Shown here piece after piece: positions 53,526 to 61,125 of a stretch of 64,000 bases of DNA. Source of the DNA: Streptomyces sp. CB09001 (GTDB lineage Bacteria; Actinomycetota; Actinomycetes; Streptomycetales; Streptomycetaceae); assembly GCF_003369795.1 (NCBI RefSeq), contig NZ_CP026730.1, forward strand, positions 5,013,001-5,077,000, in the 5' to 3' direction. Made by a program: the position numbers and the translations under genes. Under the pieces are notes generated by a model. That model saw nothing but the letters and a program-made list of their open reading frames with translations. It did not search any database and had not been told where the DNA came from. Every line of letters starts with the position of its first letter. Positions within the stretch are counted from its first letter, which is position 1.

Positions 53526-53811
53526 GAATGGAGTCTGGCAGAGCCTGCGTGGGCAGGGGGCCGACCGGAGGTGACTACTCACGAGAGTTCGGAGTTGTGC
53601 GGACTGACCAACGTCTGCTCGCAGGCAGGCGCTGCTGAGCACGGAGCGCTCGTCGCCTCCCCTGAGGTGCGCTGCTGAAGAGGGAGCACGGCGCTGATCC
53701 GCGAGGGATCTCCATTGGTCGGCCTCGGCCTCTCTGGCACGGCCCATAGCCGTACAGGGAACTCTCCCATCCAGCCTTCTGGGGAGCCTTGATACAGCCT
53801 AGAGTCCGCTC

Positions 53812-54159
53812 ATGAGAGTCGTACTGACTGTGATGGCTGCCGCTGGTGGGGCCCTGCCCATCGCCGCTGTCATATGGGGATGGCTGGCCATCCGCAAGGA
53901 CTACAAGGATCTTGTCCGGGATCTCACCAGGATTGACGAGATCATCGAGGCACCTGAGGGAACATACGAGAGCAAGGATGCCGCGATGTTCGCGGTTCGC
54001 GAGCCTCAGTTCAACATGGGCCGACTGACCTACACACACGAGTGGGCTCAACGACTCATCCTGGAGCAGACGATGGGAGATCTGCGTGGCCCGGCATGGC
54101 TTGCTGGTGTAGGAGTCGCGCTGGGGACCTCTGCTGGCGCCATGTCTTTCTGGCTCTAG
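53812..54159 (+). CDS. Two-helix membrane protein of unknown function
   Basis: A 115-residue protein with membrane segments at each end (residues 3-25 and about 95-114) and a charged middle (IRKDYKDLVRDLTRIDEIIEAPEGTYES). This layout recalls small SLATT/2TM-type effectors only in outline. The gene lies in the cargo region close to the reverse transcriptase locus. No family was recognised. Confidence 0.6.
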   Translation: MRVVLTVMAAAGGALPIAAVIWGWLAIRKDYKDLVRDLTRIDEIIEAPEGTYESKDAAMFAVREPQFNMGRLTYTHEWAQRLILEQTMGDLRGPAWLAGVGVALGTSAGAMSFWL

Positions 54160-54960
54160 CACGACCCCTTCGTCCTGAAGCAAGTTGGGTCGGGGCCGTG
54201 GCTTGGGCTTCTGTGCCTCTCACTTGCGCTGACGGTCCGCAGACATTCGCGCTCGTCCGCCGTTGTTCCCGAGGTTGTCACGGAGTGTGACATTCACCGG
54301 CGGGGCGTCTTATGTCTCACTCCTGCTCTGAAGCGGATTCGACGCATCCTTGTACCCACCCGCGCGTCCACGATCCCTGCCGACGGTGACAAGGCCGCTG
54401 CGGAAGGGGCGCTATGCGGCGAGAAGGGCTGGGCAGTGGGGCCAGTGGCCTGGGGCTTCGATACCCGGTCAAACTCACGGCAACTCGATTGGGAGGCACT
54501 CCGTTACAGTGGCTAGCCTCTGAATCTGGCACGGCAGTCGCACGAACCTCAGCCAACGACAGTCAGCCACGATGGCGGGTGCGCCAGCCGACCACGCACG
54601 CGTATGCCTTGCTGCACCCCCACCAGCCTCAGCCACGCTATCGGGGTATGTCGTCAACCAGACAAGCGGTCACGGCCGGCCCGTGACGACGGCCGGAGTC
54701 CTCAGCTTGGGAATTTTGGGTTACCTATGGGTGGCTGCCGAGATGACAAGTCCCAGAGCGGATACGGAGCTTTATCAGTTGGTTCTTCTCCCCGCCATGC
54801 TGCGTGGTCCACCGCACCATCTGGCACGACTGGGCGGGTGCCGCTCACCGATGCCAAGACATTGTGAGCAGTGGATGTGAGCTTCTGGCCCGATGGGCTG
54901 GTTGGACGCCCTAGTTGACGGGCGCGGCCGGCCAATGGAAGCCGAAATTTAAGGCAGCGC
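54160..54960. other. 801 bp without a convincing gene
   Basis: Several short frames exist on both strands, but none has a conserved start, ribosome site and codon usage together. GC falls gradually toward the right. It may hold decayed cargo genes; nothing was identified. Confidence 0.55.
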
Positions 54961-55746
54961 TCATATAAGGCGACGCGCATGCTGGGCCACGTTCAGCGTC
55001 GTCCCGTTGGGCAGCACTCCGCGACGCCGTATTGTCTCTTCAGCTACCCAGGCCACTTCTGGGTTTTCCGTATTCGCGAGCATTCTTAGCGCTGCCTCCT
55101 GAGCAGGAGTGGGTAGCAACTCATAGACATCTGCAATCAAAATTTCCAAAGATTGGGCATGCTCGCTATACCTGATCGGATCTACTTCCCGCTTGACGTA
55201 GTCCTGAAAAGTGAAGGGAAACTCCTCTGCAGGCAGTATGCCTGTGCTGACGAGCTCTTCATAGAATTCACGCCATGGAGAATCCTCGCGACCTTCGCGC
55301 GAGTCGAACCATGCGTAGAATTTGGGAATCTGGCGCCCTTTTATTCGGATTCTCAAGTCATTGCCACTTCGGTCGTCGAAGGGTATCAATGAGTCGTCTT
55401 GTGCGCCGATAAGCGCCAGGAACGCTCTTCCTGAGGAAGATGCCTTGTAAACGCCACCAACCGGTTGAAGTTGCTGAAATCGCCGCCCTTGAATCAGTAG
55501 ATACTTACCGTCTACTTTGACCTTGAAAAGGTAAGCCGCAGAAATTCTCACATCTTTGGTGGCATGGCGCACAGAGTACCAAAGGTGGCGCAGATGGATG
55601 CGATTTGCGATCACTCCATCAACTACAGGAATTGCAAGGCTGATTGCAGCACCACTAGCTAGGTTGCCTACGGCCGAACCGTTGGCGGAAAAGGAAAACG
55701 TCAAACAAATGAAGAAAAGCGTGAGGTATAGTGTGAATCTGGCCAC
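54961..55746 (-). CDS. Membrane-anchored SMODS-associated-type NUDIX protein
   Basis: A 261-residue protein. Two membrane segments (about 4-21 and 26-47) are followed by a NUDIX-like domain: LQPVGGVYK near 93-101 and the box REFYEELVSTGI at 159-170, with the extra residues typical of the SMODS-associated NUDIX form rather than the classic box. This is the architecture of Cap16, a CBASS effector thought to act at the membrane after a nucleotide signal. Here the partner is a reverse transcriptase, encoded 24 bp upstream. GTG 55746 has AGGGGG at proper distance. Base composition is near 50% GC, unlike the host. The helical C-terminus (ALRMLANTENPEVAW) is unassigned. Confidence 0.78.
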   Translation of the reverse strand: MARFTLYLTLFFICLTFSFSANGSAVGNLASGAAISLAIPVVDGVIANRIHLRHLWYSVRHATKDVRISAAYLFKVKVDGKYLLIQGRRFQQLQPVGGVYKASSSGRAFLALIGAQDDSLIPFDDRSGNDLRIRIKGRQIPKFYAWFDSREGREDSPWREFYEELVSTGILPAEEFPFTFQDYVKREVDPIRYSEHAQSLEILIADVYELLPTPAQEAALRMLANTENPEVAWVAEETIRRRGVLPNGTTLNVAQHARRLI

Positions 55747-55770
55747 CGGGACCCCCTGGGTGTTGAGCGC

Positions 55771-57369
55771 CTAAAATTTAGGGATGGGTACCTCGTCGGG
55801 TGCCCGAAGCAAATATTTAGCTGTCCATTTGAGTATCGTGGATCCTTTCTCAAGATTTTTGAGCAACTCGGGAGGCATGTAATCGGCTTCGTGCATGGCT
55901 ACCAGTAGGGCGCGTCGAACGTCAATATGGGACTCGCCTTCGTACTCCATTTTCAGTAGCTGGCCATCGATCGAGTTGCCGAGCCGTCCTATGTACCTCG
56001 CTGCAAATTCGCGTGGATAGTTGCTCCTGTTGCGGTCGCGGACTGCGAGCCAGGCTTTGGCGCGAAGGACGTCCGAGCGGATGCCGCAGCGAATCGCTGT
56101 CTCGAATATGTTGCGCTCCAAAAATGGGTAATCGACGGTTGGGATTTGGTCGAGTATTTTCTCTAGAGTGACTTGCAGATCTTTACGCTTATCGGGAAGC
56201 CTTTCTAGATACCGGAGTATGCGGGCGGATAGATGGTGCCAACTCTTTATGCTGTCTAGAGCCCAGGGAAAAGCGAAGTCGTCCTTTCTGTAACCTAGGG
56301 TAGGCAGCGAAAATTTGATGTCCCTTTCGTTTGGGGGTGTTGCATTAACCGCTGAAAGGAATAGGTCCTGTAGGTCCTTTACTGCCCACGGCTTTCCTAG
56401 TCCGAGAAAATAGAGGATCAAATCCTTTCGCATGTCGTCTAGGTGTTCCTCGGCATCTTTGCGCGCAAGTATTCTTGTCTTGGGTGCCGACATGTTTAGG
56501 TGTCGAGCCCTGAAGGCTCGATTTATGCGCTGGAGGGTCGAGCGCAATTTTTCTTCGTTCGAATCGAACAGATACATGTCATCTGAATAGCGGATGAATC
56601 TGATGTCGAACTGCTGGATCAGGTTATCAACCGGGAGTAGGTAGGCGTTGGCCAAAATGCCCGACGCGGCCGATCCCTGTGGTAGACCCCAAGTGTGACA
56701 CTGGCGCTCGAAACCATTGAGAAAGCCCCATAGCTGTGTAACGACGTCTTCGCCGACGCCGAAAGCCGCTAGGTCCATCGAAAGCACATCAATTTCAACG
56801 TGTTCATAAAATGAGGCGATGTCGGTTTTCGCCATCAGTAGATTTTTGTCTGCCGAAAGAAAGTCGCGCGCGGTTTTACGCATCAGCTTCCAGTCCGCGA
56901 CTGAATGCACCGATCGATGTCTAGAGCGATGATTAAACACCGAATCTGAGAGGAGCGGGTCAATAGATTCTGCAACTTCAAACGCCAGGGCCTCATATAT
57001 GAGGCGATCTTGCACCGAGAGCCTTGCGAGTGGGCGAGTGCTTATGTAGTCCTTCGGGTGCTCCACGAGCTCAATATGATTAGGCGTGTACTGGGTGTTG
57101 TGAAGGTGTTCCAGCACTTCGGAGCGATAGTCTTTCCAGAATGGCCTCAAGTCGCGAAAATTGATCACGTCTGGAAGATCGAGTCGGCCTTCGACAGCCC
57201 ACAGGCGCTCCGCGGCGCGATCCAAGAAGCGACTGCGCAGTTGACTCCCCGTCACGACTGCAAGAGTACGCGGCACGCCAAGGATGGCGGAACGGGTTTG
57301 GCTGGCGGCTTGCCCGGTCTGGGGTCGAGCGTGATCAGAGGGCTGTGCACTGGTTGGTGATTCGGACAA
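55771..57369 (-). CDS. Reverse transcriptase of the UG/Abi or retron-like kind
   Basis: About 532 residues. RT motifs in order: RLSVQDRLIYEALA (114-127), motif A LMAKTDIASFYEHV with Asp183, the GLPQGSAASGILAN motif (228-241), and YSDD at 261-264. The catalytic triad is intact. No group II intron maturase X or endonuclease domain and no phage DGR context is present. Residues 330-532 are helical, HEAT-like (RNIFETAIRCGIRSDVLRAKAWLAVRD). The first start available is TTG 57369 without a ribosome site, so the N-terminus may be shorter. The TM-NUDIX gene follows after 24 bp. The codon and base use mark recent acquisition. Most likely an anti-phage RT; the class cannot be fixed without a tree. Confidence 0.88.
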   Translation of the reverse strand: MSESPTSAQPSDHARPQTGQAASQTRSAILGVPRTLAVVTGSQLRSRFLDRAAERLWAVEGRLDLPDVINFRDLRPFWKDYRSEVLEHLHNTQYTPNHIELVEHPKDYISTRPLARLSVQDRLIYEALAFEVAESIDPLLSDSVFNHRSRHRSVHSVADWKLMRKTARDFLSADKNLLMAKTDIASFYEHVEIDVLSMDLAAFGVGEDVVTQLWGFLNGFERQCHTWGLPQGSAASGILANAYLLPVDNLIQQFDIRFIRYSDDMYLFDSNEEKLRSTLQRINRAFRARHLNMSAPKTRILARKDAEEHLDDMRKDLILYFLGLGKPWAVKDLQDLFLSAVNATPPNERDIKFSLPTLGYRKDDFAFPWALDSIKSWHHLSARILRYLERLPDKRKDLQVTLEKILDQIPTVDYPFLERNIFETAIRCGIRSDVLRAKAWLAVRDRNRSNYPREFAARYIGRLGNSIDGQLLKMEYEGESHIDVRRALLVAMHEADYMPPELLKNLEKGSTILKWTAKYLLRAPDEVPIPKF

Positions 57370-57398
57370 GCTTTGGATCTGGCCGAAATGTACACAAA

Positions 57399-57590
57399 GG
57401 GCCTCCGAGTCTTGCTCGATTCGGGACTCGGACCGTGGAGGTGGCTAGAGCCGTGAAGGGGACCAGTCACCTCTACGACGTACCCCTTCTCTGGCATCAG
57501 GTGGTTGCATGCTGTGCGCAGCCCGGGCGCTGGCCGGGCTGGAGCGGGGCGGAGACAGAAGCGCAGGCCCGGCCGGCGCCCGGGCCGCGC
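57399..57590 (-). ncRNA. Candidate structured leader RNA upstream of the reverse transcriptase
   Basis: The 282-bp gap before the RT gene has four stems within 190 bp: TCCGAGTC/GACTCGGA (57404-57432), GAAGGGG/CCCCTTC (57455-57489), CAGCCCGG/CCGGGCTG with 7-base loop (57519-57541), and GGCCCGG/CCGGGCC with 7-base loop (57566-57586). Retrons and several defence RTs carry their template RNA just here. No msr-msd signature such as paired a1/a2 ends was confirmed, so this is a candidate only. Confidence 0.4.
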
Positions 57591-57651
57591 GCGGTGAGCG
57601 GAGCGAGCCGCCTTGATGACGTAGAGAAAGTCTGAGCCAACTCGGCTTGTG

Positions 57652-58392
57652 CTATAGCTTGAACGAGAGCTCAAGCTCGTCGCCAGGAAGGTGGAACTCC
57701 TCCAGGGCGAGGGGCATTTCCGACTCGGTGAGAGTCACGCGAATGATGTGCAGCAGCGGAACCCCGTCGGCGAGCCGAAGCGCTTGAGCCTGGTCCGGCA
57801 GGGGCATCCGGGTGCGTACGTACTCCGTGAAGTGGAGTTCGTGGCGCAGGTCGGCCAGCGCGGTGTAGAGCTCTGGCGCCGGCGGCGGTGCCTCTTCCTC
57901 GTATTTGGTGTCGACGAGTACTGAGAACGGCACGTAGGTCCGGTGGAGTTGGCGCAAGTGGCCGTGGTCCGCGGTCTGTAGGGCGTCGTACGTGAACATC
58001 GGCTCGCCCGGCGGGATGCGGAGTAGGTCCGCCAGGGCTAGCGGGGCGTCGGTGCGGGTGGCTACCGGTGGTTCGGCGTCCGTCCAGCGGATGCCGTCGG
58101 CCTCGACGTAGCGGCCGTCCGGAGTGCGGCGTACGCCGCGAGGGCGCGTGTGGCTGGGTCGGCTGTGGGGGGAGCGGGCGAAGGTGCCTCGGCCCATGAT
58201 GGCCTCGACGAGACCTGACGCCCGTAGCTCGCTGAGTCCCTGGCGGACTGTGGGGCGCGTCACGCCGAACTGCTTGGCCAATGCCTCTTCCGACGGGAGG
58301 GGTTGGCCAGCGGCGAAGGTGCCGTCCAAGATGCCTTCGCGCAGGTAGTCGGCGATCTGCCGGTACTTCGGCTGCGTGTTCTTCGGCGGCAT
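57652..58392 (-). CDS. GntR-family repressor (KorSA-like)
   Basis: A 246-residue GntR/HutC-type regulator. The winged helix is QIADYLREGILDGTFAAGQPLPSEEALAKQFGVTRPTVRQGL and the C-terminal part is a UTRA-like ligand domain (FTYDALQTADHGHLRQLHRTYV). In pSAM2 the homologous KorSA represses the pra/transfer operon. ATG 58392 begins MPPKNTQPKYRQIADYL; longer starts run into the operator region. It is divergent from the transfer operon. Confidence 0.9.
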   Translation of the reverse strand: MPPKNTQPKYRQIADYLREGILDGTFAAGQPLPSEEALAKQFGVTRPTVRQGLSELRASGLVEAIMGRGTFARSPHSRPSHTRPRGVRRTPDGRYVEADGIRWTDAEPPVATRTDAPLALADLLRIPPGEPMFTYDALQTADHGHLRQLHRTYVPFSVLVDTKYEEEAPPPAPELYTALADLRHELHFTEYVRTRMPLPDQAQALRLADGVPLLHIIRVTLTESEMPLALEEFHLPGDELELSFKL

Positions 58393-58444
58393 GCGGGCCC
58401 TCCGTGGCCAGTGCTTGCTCGGCTGTGCGTCCTCGTAGACGACT

Positions 58445-58513
58445 TGTCCACGTTCGTGGACAGCTTCGCTCATGGCCATGTCGGTTGACAACCCGTACTA
58501 CGGGTGGTCTAGC
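58445..58513 (+). promoter_or_regulatory. Transfer-operon promoter with two operator palindromes
   Basis: A perfect 18-bp palindrome TGTCCACGTTCGTGGACA (58445-58462) is followed by a consensus -35 TTGACA (58485-58490). Between this and a poor -10 (TCTAGC, 58508) lies a second dyad, ACCCGT-ACT-ACGGGT (58491-58505). Repressor bound there would block RNA polymerase. The GntR protein encoded beside it is the likely ligand-controlled repressor. Confidence 0.6.
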
Positions 58514-58557
58514 AACCCGCAGGATGGTCCTGTGGGAGCAGAGAGGAGAACCGAAAA

Positions 58558-58908
58558 GTGGCAAGCCTTCCGATCGACACCGCGAAGTACACGGGGATCA
58601 TCTGTGCCGTACCCCCGACTCCGCGGGTCGCCAACCGTGAGACCGGTCAGCTCCGCGTCGACCGTGAGACGGGCAAGACCGTGTATCAGGTCGGCCTCTG
58701 CCTAATGGCGGGAGCGTCGGCCGACGTCGTGAACGTGAGCGTGGCCGGGGAGCCGGCCGGTGTGCAGCTCGGTATGCCGGTTGCTGTGCGGGACCTGGTC
58801 GCCACGCCGTGGGAGAACGACGGGCGGCACGGGGTTGCGTTCCGTGCGGTGGAGATCCGGCCCCTGAGCGCTCCCGCCACTCCGGCGGGTAAGGGGTCCG
58901 GGCAGTGA
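58558..58908 (+). CDS. SCO3933-family regulatory protein
   Basis: A 116-residue beta-rich protein: ASLPIDTAKYTGIICAVPPTPRVANRETGQ and GVQLGMPVAVRDLVATPWENDGRHGVAFRA. This is the small protein found at the head of AICE transfer operons, often called SCO3933 family and compared with the Pra activator of replication. GTG 58558 follows AGAGGAGAA. Its stop overlaps the next start (GTGA). Confidence 0.82.
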   Translation: MASLPIDTAKYTGIICAVPPTPRVANRETGQLRVDRETGKTVYQVGLCLMAGASADVVNVSVAGEPAGVQLGMPVAVRDLVATPWENDGRHGVAFRAVEIRPLSAPATPAGKGSGQ

Positions 58909-60227
58909 TGAAACTGGCCTCCGCCGCTTCGGCCGGTGTGACCTGGCCGAGCTGGGTTCTGGTCGTGGCCGCAGTGCTGGTGTCGGGTCTGCTTCTGGCG
59001 GGCCCGGCCCTGCGCCGCCGCTACCCCGTGGCCTGGTGGCTGTTATGCGGTTTCCCGAGTGGGGCCTTGCGGGTCGTGCAGACCTGGCGGCCCCTCATGG
59101 CCGGTTGCGGGCTCGCTGTAAGTCGTCGGCCGGCGCTGACCGTCGTATCCGGACTCGTCGGTAAAGGGGCGCCACCGCCACAGCCGCGGGTGCCTCGGCG
59201 AGGGCTCATCCGTCCGACCGCCGGCGGATTCGTGCTGCTCGTGCGGTTGCTGCCGGGCCAGGTGCCGGAGCAGTTCGTCAAGGCCGCTCCTGCCATGGCA
59301 GAGAACTGGCAAGTGCATGTGGTGCGGGTGAGTGCCTGGAAACCGGGGATCGTGCGGATCGTCGTCTCGGCGGCCGACCCGTTGGCCGATCCCCGGATGC
59401 CGAAGCAGCGAGGGTCCGGCCACCTGCTCCGCGTGACCGTGGGAGCCCTGGAGACCGGGGCTGCGTGGGTGGTCGACCTGCGACGTGTGCCGCACTGGCT
59501 GATCGTCGGGGCCACCCGTTCCGGGAAGTCGACCCTGATCAACGCCCTCGTGGCGGGTCTCGCCCCGCAACCCGTCGCCCTGGTCGGCATCGACTGCAAG
59601 GGCGGCATGGAACTGTCCCTCTACGAACCACGGCTGTCCGCCTTCGCGACGAACCGAGAGCAGGCCGTCCGGCTGTTGGCCGCTCTCGTCGACCTGACCC
59701 TCGACCGGATGACGCTCTGCCGGGCGGCTCGGGTCCGGAACATCTGGGGCCTCTCCGACAAGGAACGCCCGGTGCCCGTCGTCGTGATCGTCGACGAGAT
59801 CGCAGAGCTCTTCCTCGTGGCGAGCCGGAACGAGAAGGAGGAAGCACATGCGGCCGGTACGGCGCTGATCCGGCTTGCCCAGCTCGGGGCAGCACTCGGA
59901 GTCTTCCTTGTCGTGGCCGGTCAGCGCGTCGGCTCCGACCTCGGACCCGGCGTCACGGCACTGCGGGCGCAACTGGGCGGACGGGTGTGTCACCGCGTGG
60001 CCGACCCTGGTACGGCCGAGATGGCGCTTGGCGACCTCAACCCCGACGCGCTGAAAGCGGCGCAAGCCATCGTCCCGGAACAGGCCGGTACAGCCGTCCT
60101 CGCCTCCGGTGACGGATGGGAACGGGCCCGGTCCCACCTGATCACGGAAGCAGAGGCGGAAGCAGTCGCCGCCGAGTACGCACACCTGACTCCCCTCCTG
60201 TCCGAACTGCACGTCGAAGCGCCGTGA
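58905..60227 (+). CDS. traSA: FtsK/SpoIIIE-like DNA translocase for conjugation (TraSA-like)
   Basis: A 440-residue membrane-linked ATPase that moves double-stranded DNA between mycelia. Two membrane segments lie near the start (VLVVAAVLVSGLLLAG), the Walker A is VGATRSGKSTLIN near 205, and Walker B VVVIVDEIAELF near 300. GTG 58905 overlaps the previous stop; ATG 58908 is also possible. A TTA codon at 59043-59045 makes expression dependent on bldA tRNA. It is the main transfer gene of the element. Confidence 0.92.
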   Translation: MMKLASAASAGVTWPSWVLVVAAVLVSGLLLAGPALRRRYPVAWWLLCGFPSGALRVVQTWRPLMAGCGLAVSRRPALTVVSGLVGKGAPPPQPRVPRRGLIRPTAGGFVLLVRLLPGQVPEQFVKAAPAMAENWQVHVVRVSAWKPGIVRIVVSAADPLADPRMPKQRGSGHLLRVTVGALETGAAWVVDLRRVPHWLIVGATRSGKSTLINALVAGLAPQPVALVGIDCKGGMELSLYEPRLSAFATNREQAVRLLAALVDLTLDRMTLCRAARVRNIWGLSDKERPVPVVVIVDEIAELFLVASRNEKEEAHAAGTALIRLAQLGAALGVFLVVAGQRVGSDLGPGVTALRAQLGGRVCHRVADPGTAEMALGDLNPDALKAAQAIVPEQAGTAVLASGDGWERARSHLITEAEAEAVAAEYAHLTPLLSELHVEAP

Positions 60228-60239
60228 AAGGGGCCTGCC

Positions 60240-60434
60240 GTGCTGGTGTCCATATCGGCCGTTCTGTTGCTCGGCCTGCTGATCTGGTTCCTCCTGCGTA
60301 TCCGGTACCTGCGGTGGGCCGACGCGCTGCTCTGCGGAGCCTTCGGCTTCCTGCTCTCCCGGAGTGTCGCCGCGCCCGTGGTTCAGGGCGTCCTCGACGG
60401 CGTGAACGGCTTCCTCGGCCAACTCCGCTTCTGA
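60240..60434 (+). CDS. Small membrane protein of the spread (Spd) type
   Basis: A 64-residue hydrophobic protein with one or two membrane helices (SISAVLLLGLLIWFLLRIRYLRWADALLCGAFGFLL). Small proteins in this position assist intramycelial plasmid spread in Streptomyces elements. GTG 60240 has AAAGGGG just upstream, 12 bp after the translocase stop. Confidence 0.75.
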   Translation: MLVSISAVLLLGLLIWFLLRIRYLRWADALLCGAFGFLLSRSVAAPVVQGVLDGVNGFLGQLRF

Positions 60435-60469
60435 ACAACCCCAGCACTCACCAGACAGGGGGACTTCCT

Positions 60470-60760
60470 GTGTCCGAATACGTCATCCGCTCCGGTGACC
60501 GCGCCGCATTCCTGGCCGGTCTGCGGGAGCTGGTCGACTTCCTGACCGCCAATCCGGCTGTCGCCGTCCCGCGTCACGCGTCCGTCGTCGTCCTGGTCGA
60601 CGCCTTCGGCTCTGCCGCTCGCCGTGCCGGCGTGCAGTCCGTCGCGTCTCCGCTCGGTGTGCCGACGGAGGAGATCGGCCGGGGCTACTTCGACGCACGC
60701 CGCGACTTCGGCCCGATCTCGTACGGCGTCGTCGGGATTCCTCCCGAGGAGCGGCAGTGA
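60470..60760 (+). CDS. AICE-associated protein of unknown function
   Basis: A 96-residue cytosolic protein (EYVIRSGDRAAFLAGLRELVDFLTANPAVAVPRHASVVVLVDAFG), common between transfer and replication genes of these elements. GTG 60470 follows CAGGGGGAC. Its stop overlaps an upstream in-frame ATG of the next frame. No function known. Confidence 0.72.
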   Translation: MSEYVIRSGDRAAFLAGLRELVDFLTANPAVAVPRHASVVVLVDAFGSAARRAGVQSVASPLGVPTEEIGRGYFDARRDFGPISYGVVGIPPEERQ

Positions 60761-60864
60761 TCGCCCGTACGACGGGCTCCCGACGGGGCGCGAAGTCGCC
60801 AAACCCGACCCCGTCAGGAACCCACTCCATCCGCCACATGAGCAGTGAAAGGAGCACTCACACT

Positions 60865-61125
60865 TTGTCCACCGCGCACCCTTCGCGCAAATCTCCGCTG
60901 CCCGACTGCGAACTCAGGCAGCGTGACGCACAGGTCTCGCTCTGCGCCGGACGGGAACAGATCGTCCTCGTCGGCCTCGACGGAACCGAGCAGTGGCTGT
61001 GCCCGGCGCATGCCGCCGCGGTCTGGCTCACGAACCCGACACTCCGCTTCAGCGCCAAGACCCGGCCGGAGGGAATCTCGGCCGTGATGGGGCAGGCGTT
61101 CGGCGACGGTGGTGGTCGCCGATGA
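60865..61125 (+). CDS. Small Cys-containing AICE protein upstream of rep
   Basis: About 86 residues (PLPDCELRQRDAQVSLCAGREQIVLVGLDGTEQWLCPAHAAAVW). The three Cys and a His (CPAH) suggest a metal site. TTG 60865 is favoured because AAAGGAG stands ten bases upstream; ATG 60838 or 60757 would extend the N-terminus. Its stop overlaps the rep start by 4 nt. Confidence 0.65.
   Translation: MSTAHPSRKSPLPDCELRQRDAQVSLCAGREQIVLVGLDGTEQWLCPAHAAAVWLTNPTLRFSAKTRPEGISAVMGQAFGDGGGRR

Noticed and set aside
54414..54880. Short overlapping frames of 80-100 residues in the 54.2-54.9 kb gap
   Set aside because: No ribosome site, conserved sequence or host-like codon pattern.
54961..55746. CBASS operon with missing CD-NTase
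   Set aside because: No CD-NTase, E1/E2 or JAB gene is near. The partner is a reverse transcriptase, so the CBASS label was not used.
55771..57369. Group II intron or diversity-generating retroelement RT
   Set aside because: No maturase X or endonuclease domain, no intron RNA domains V/VI, and no template/variable repeat pair was noticed nearby.
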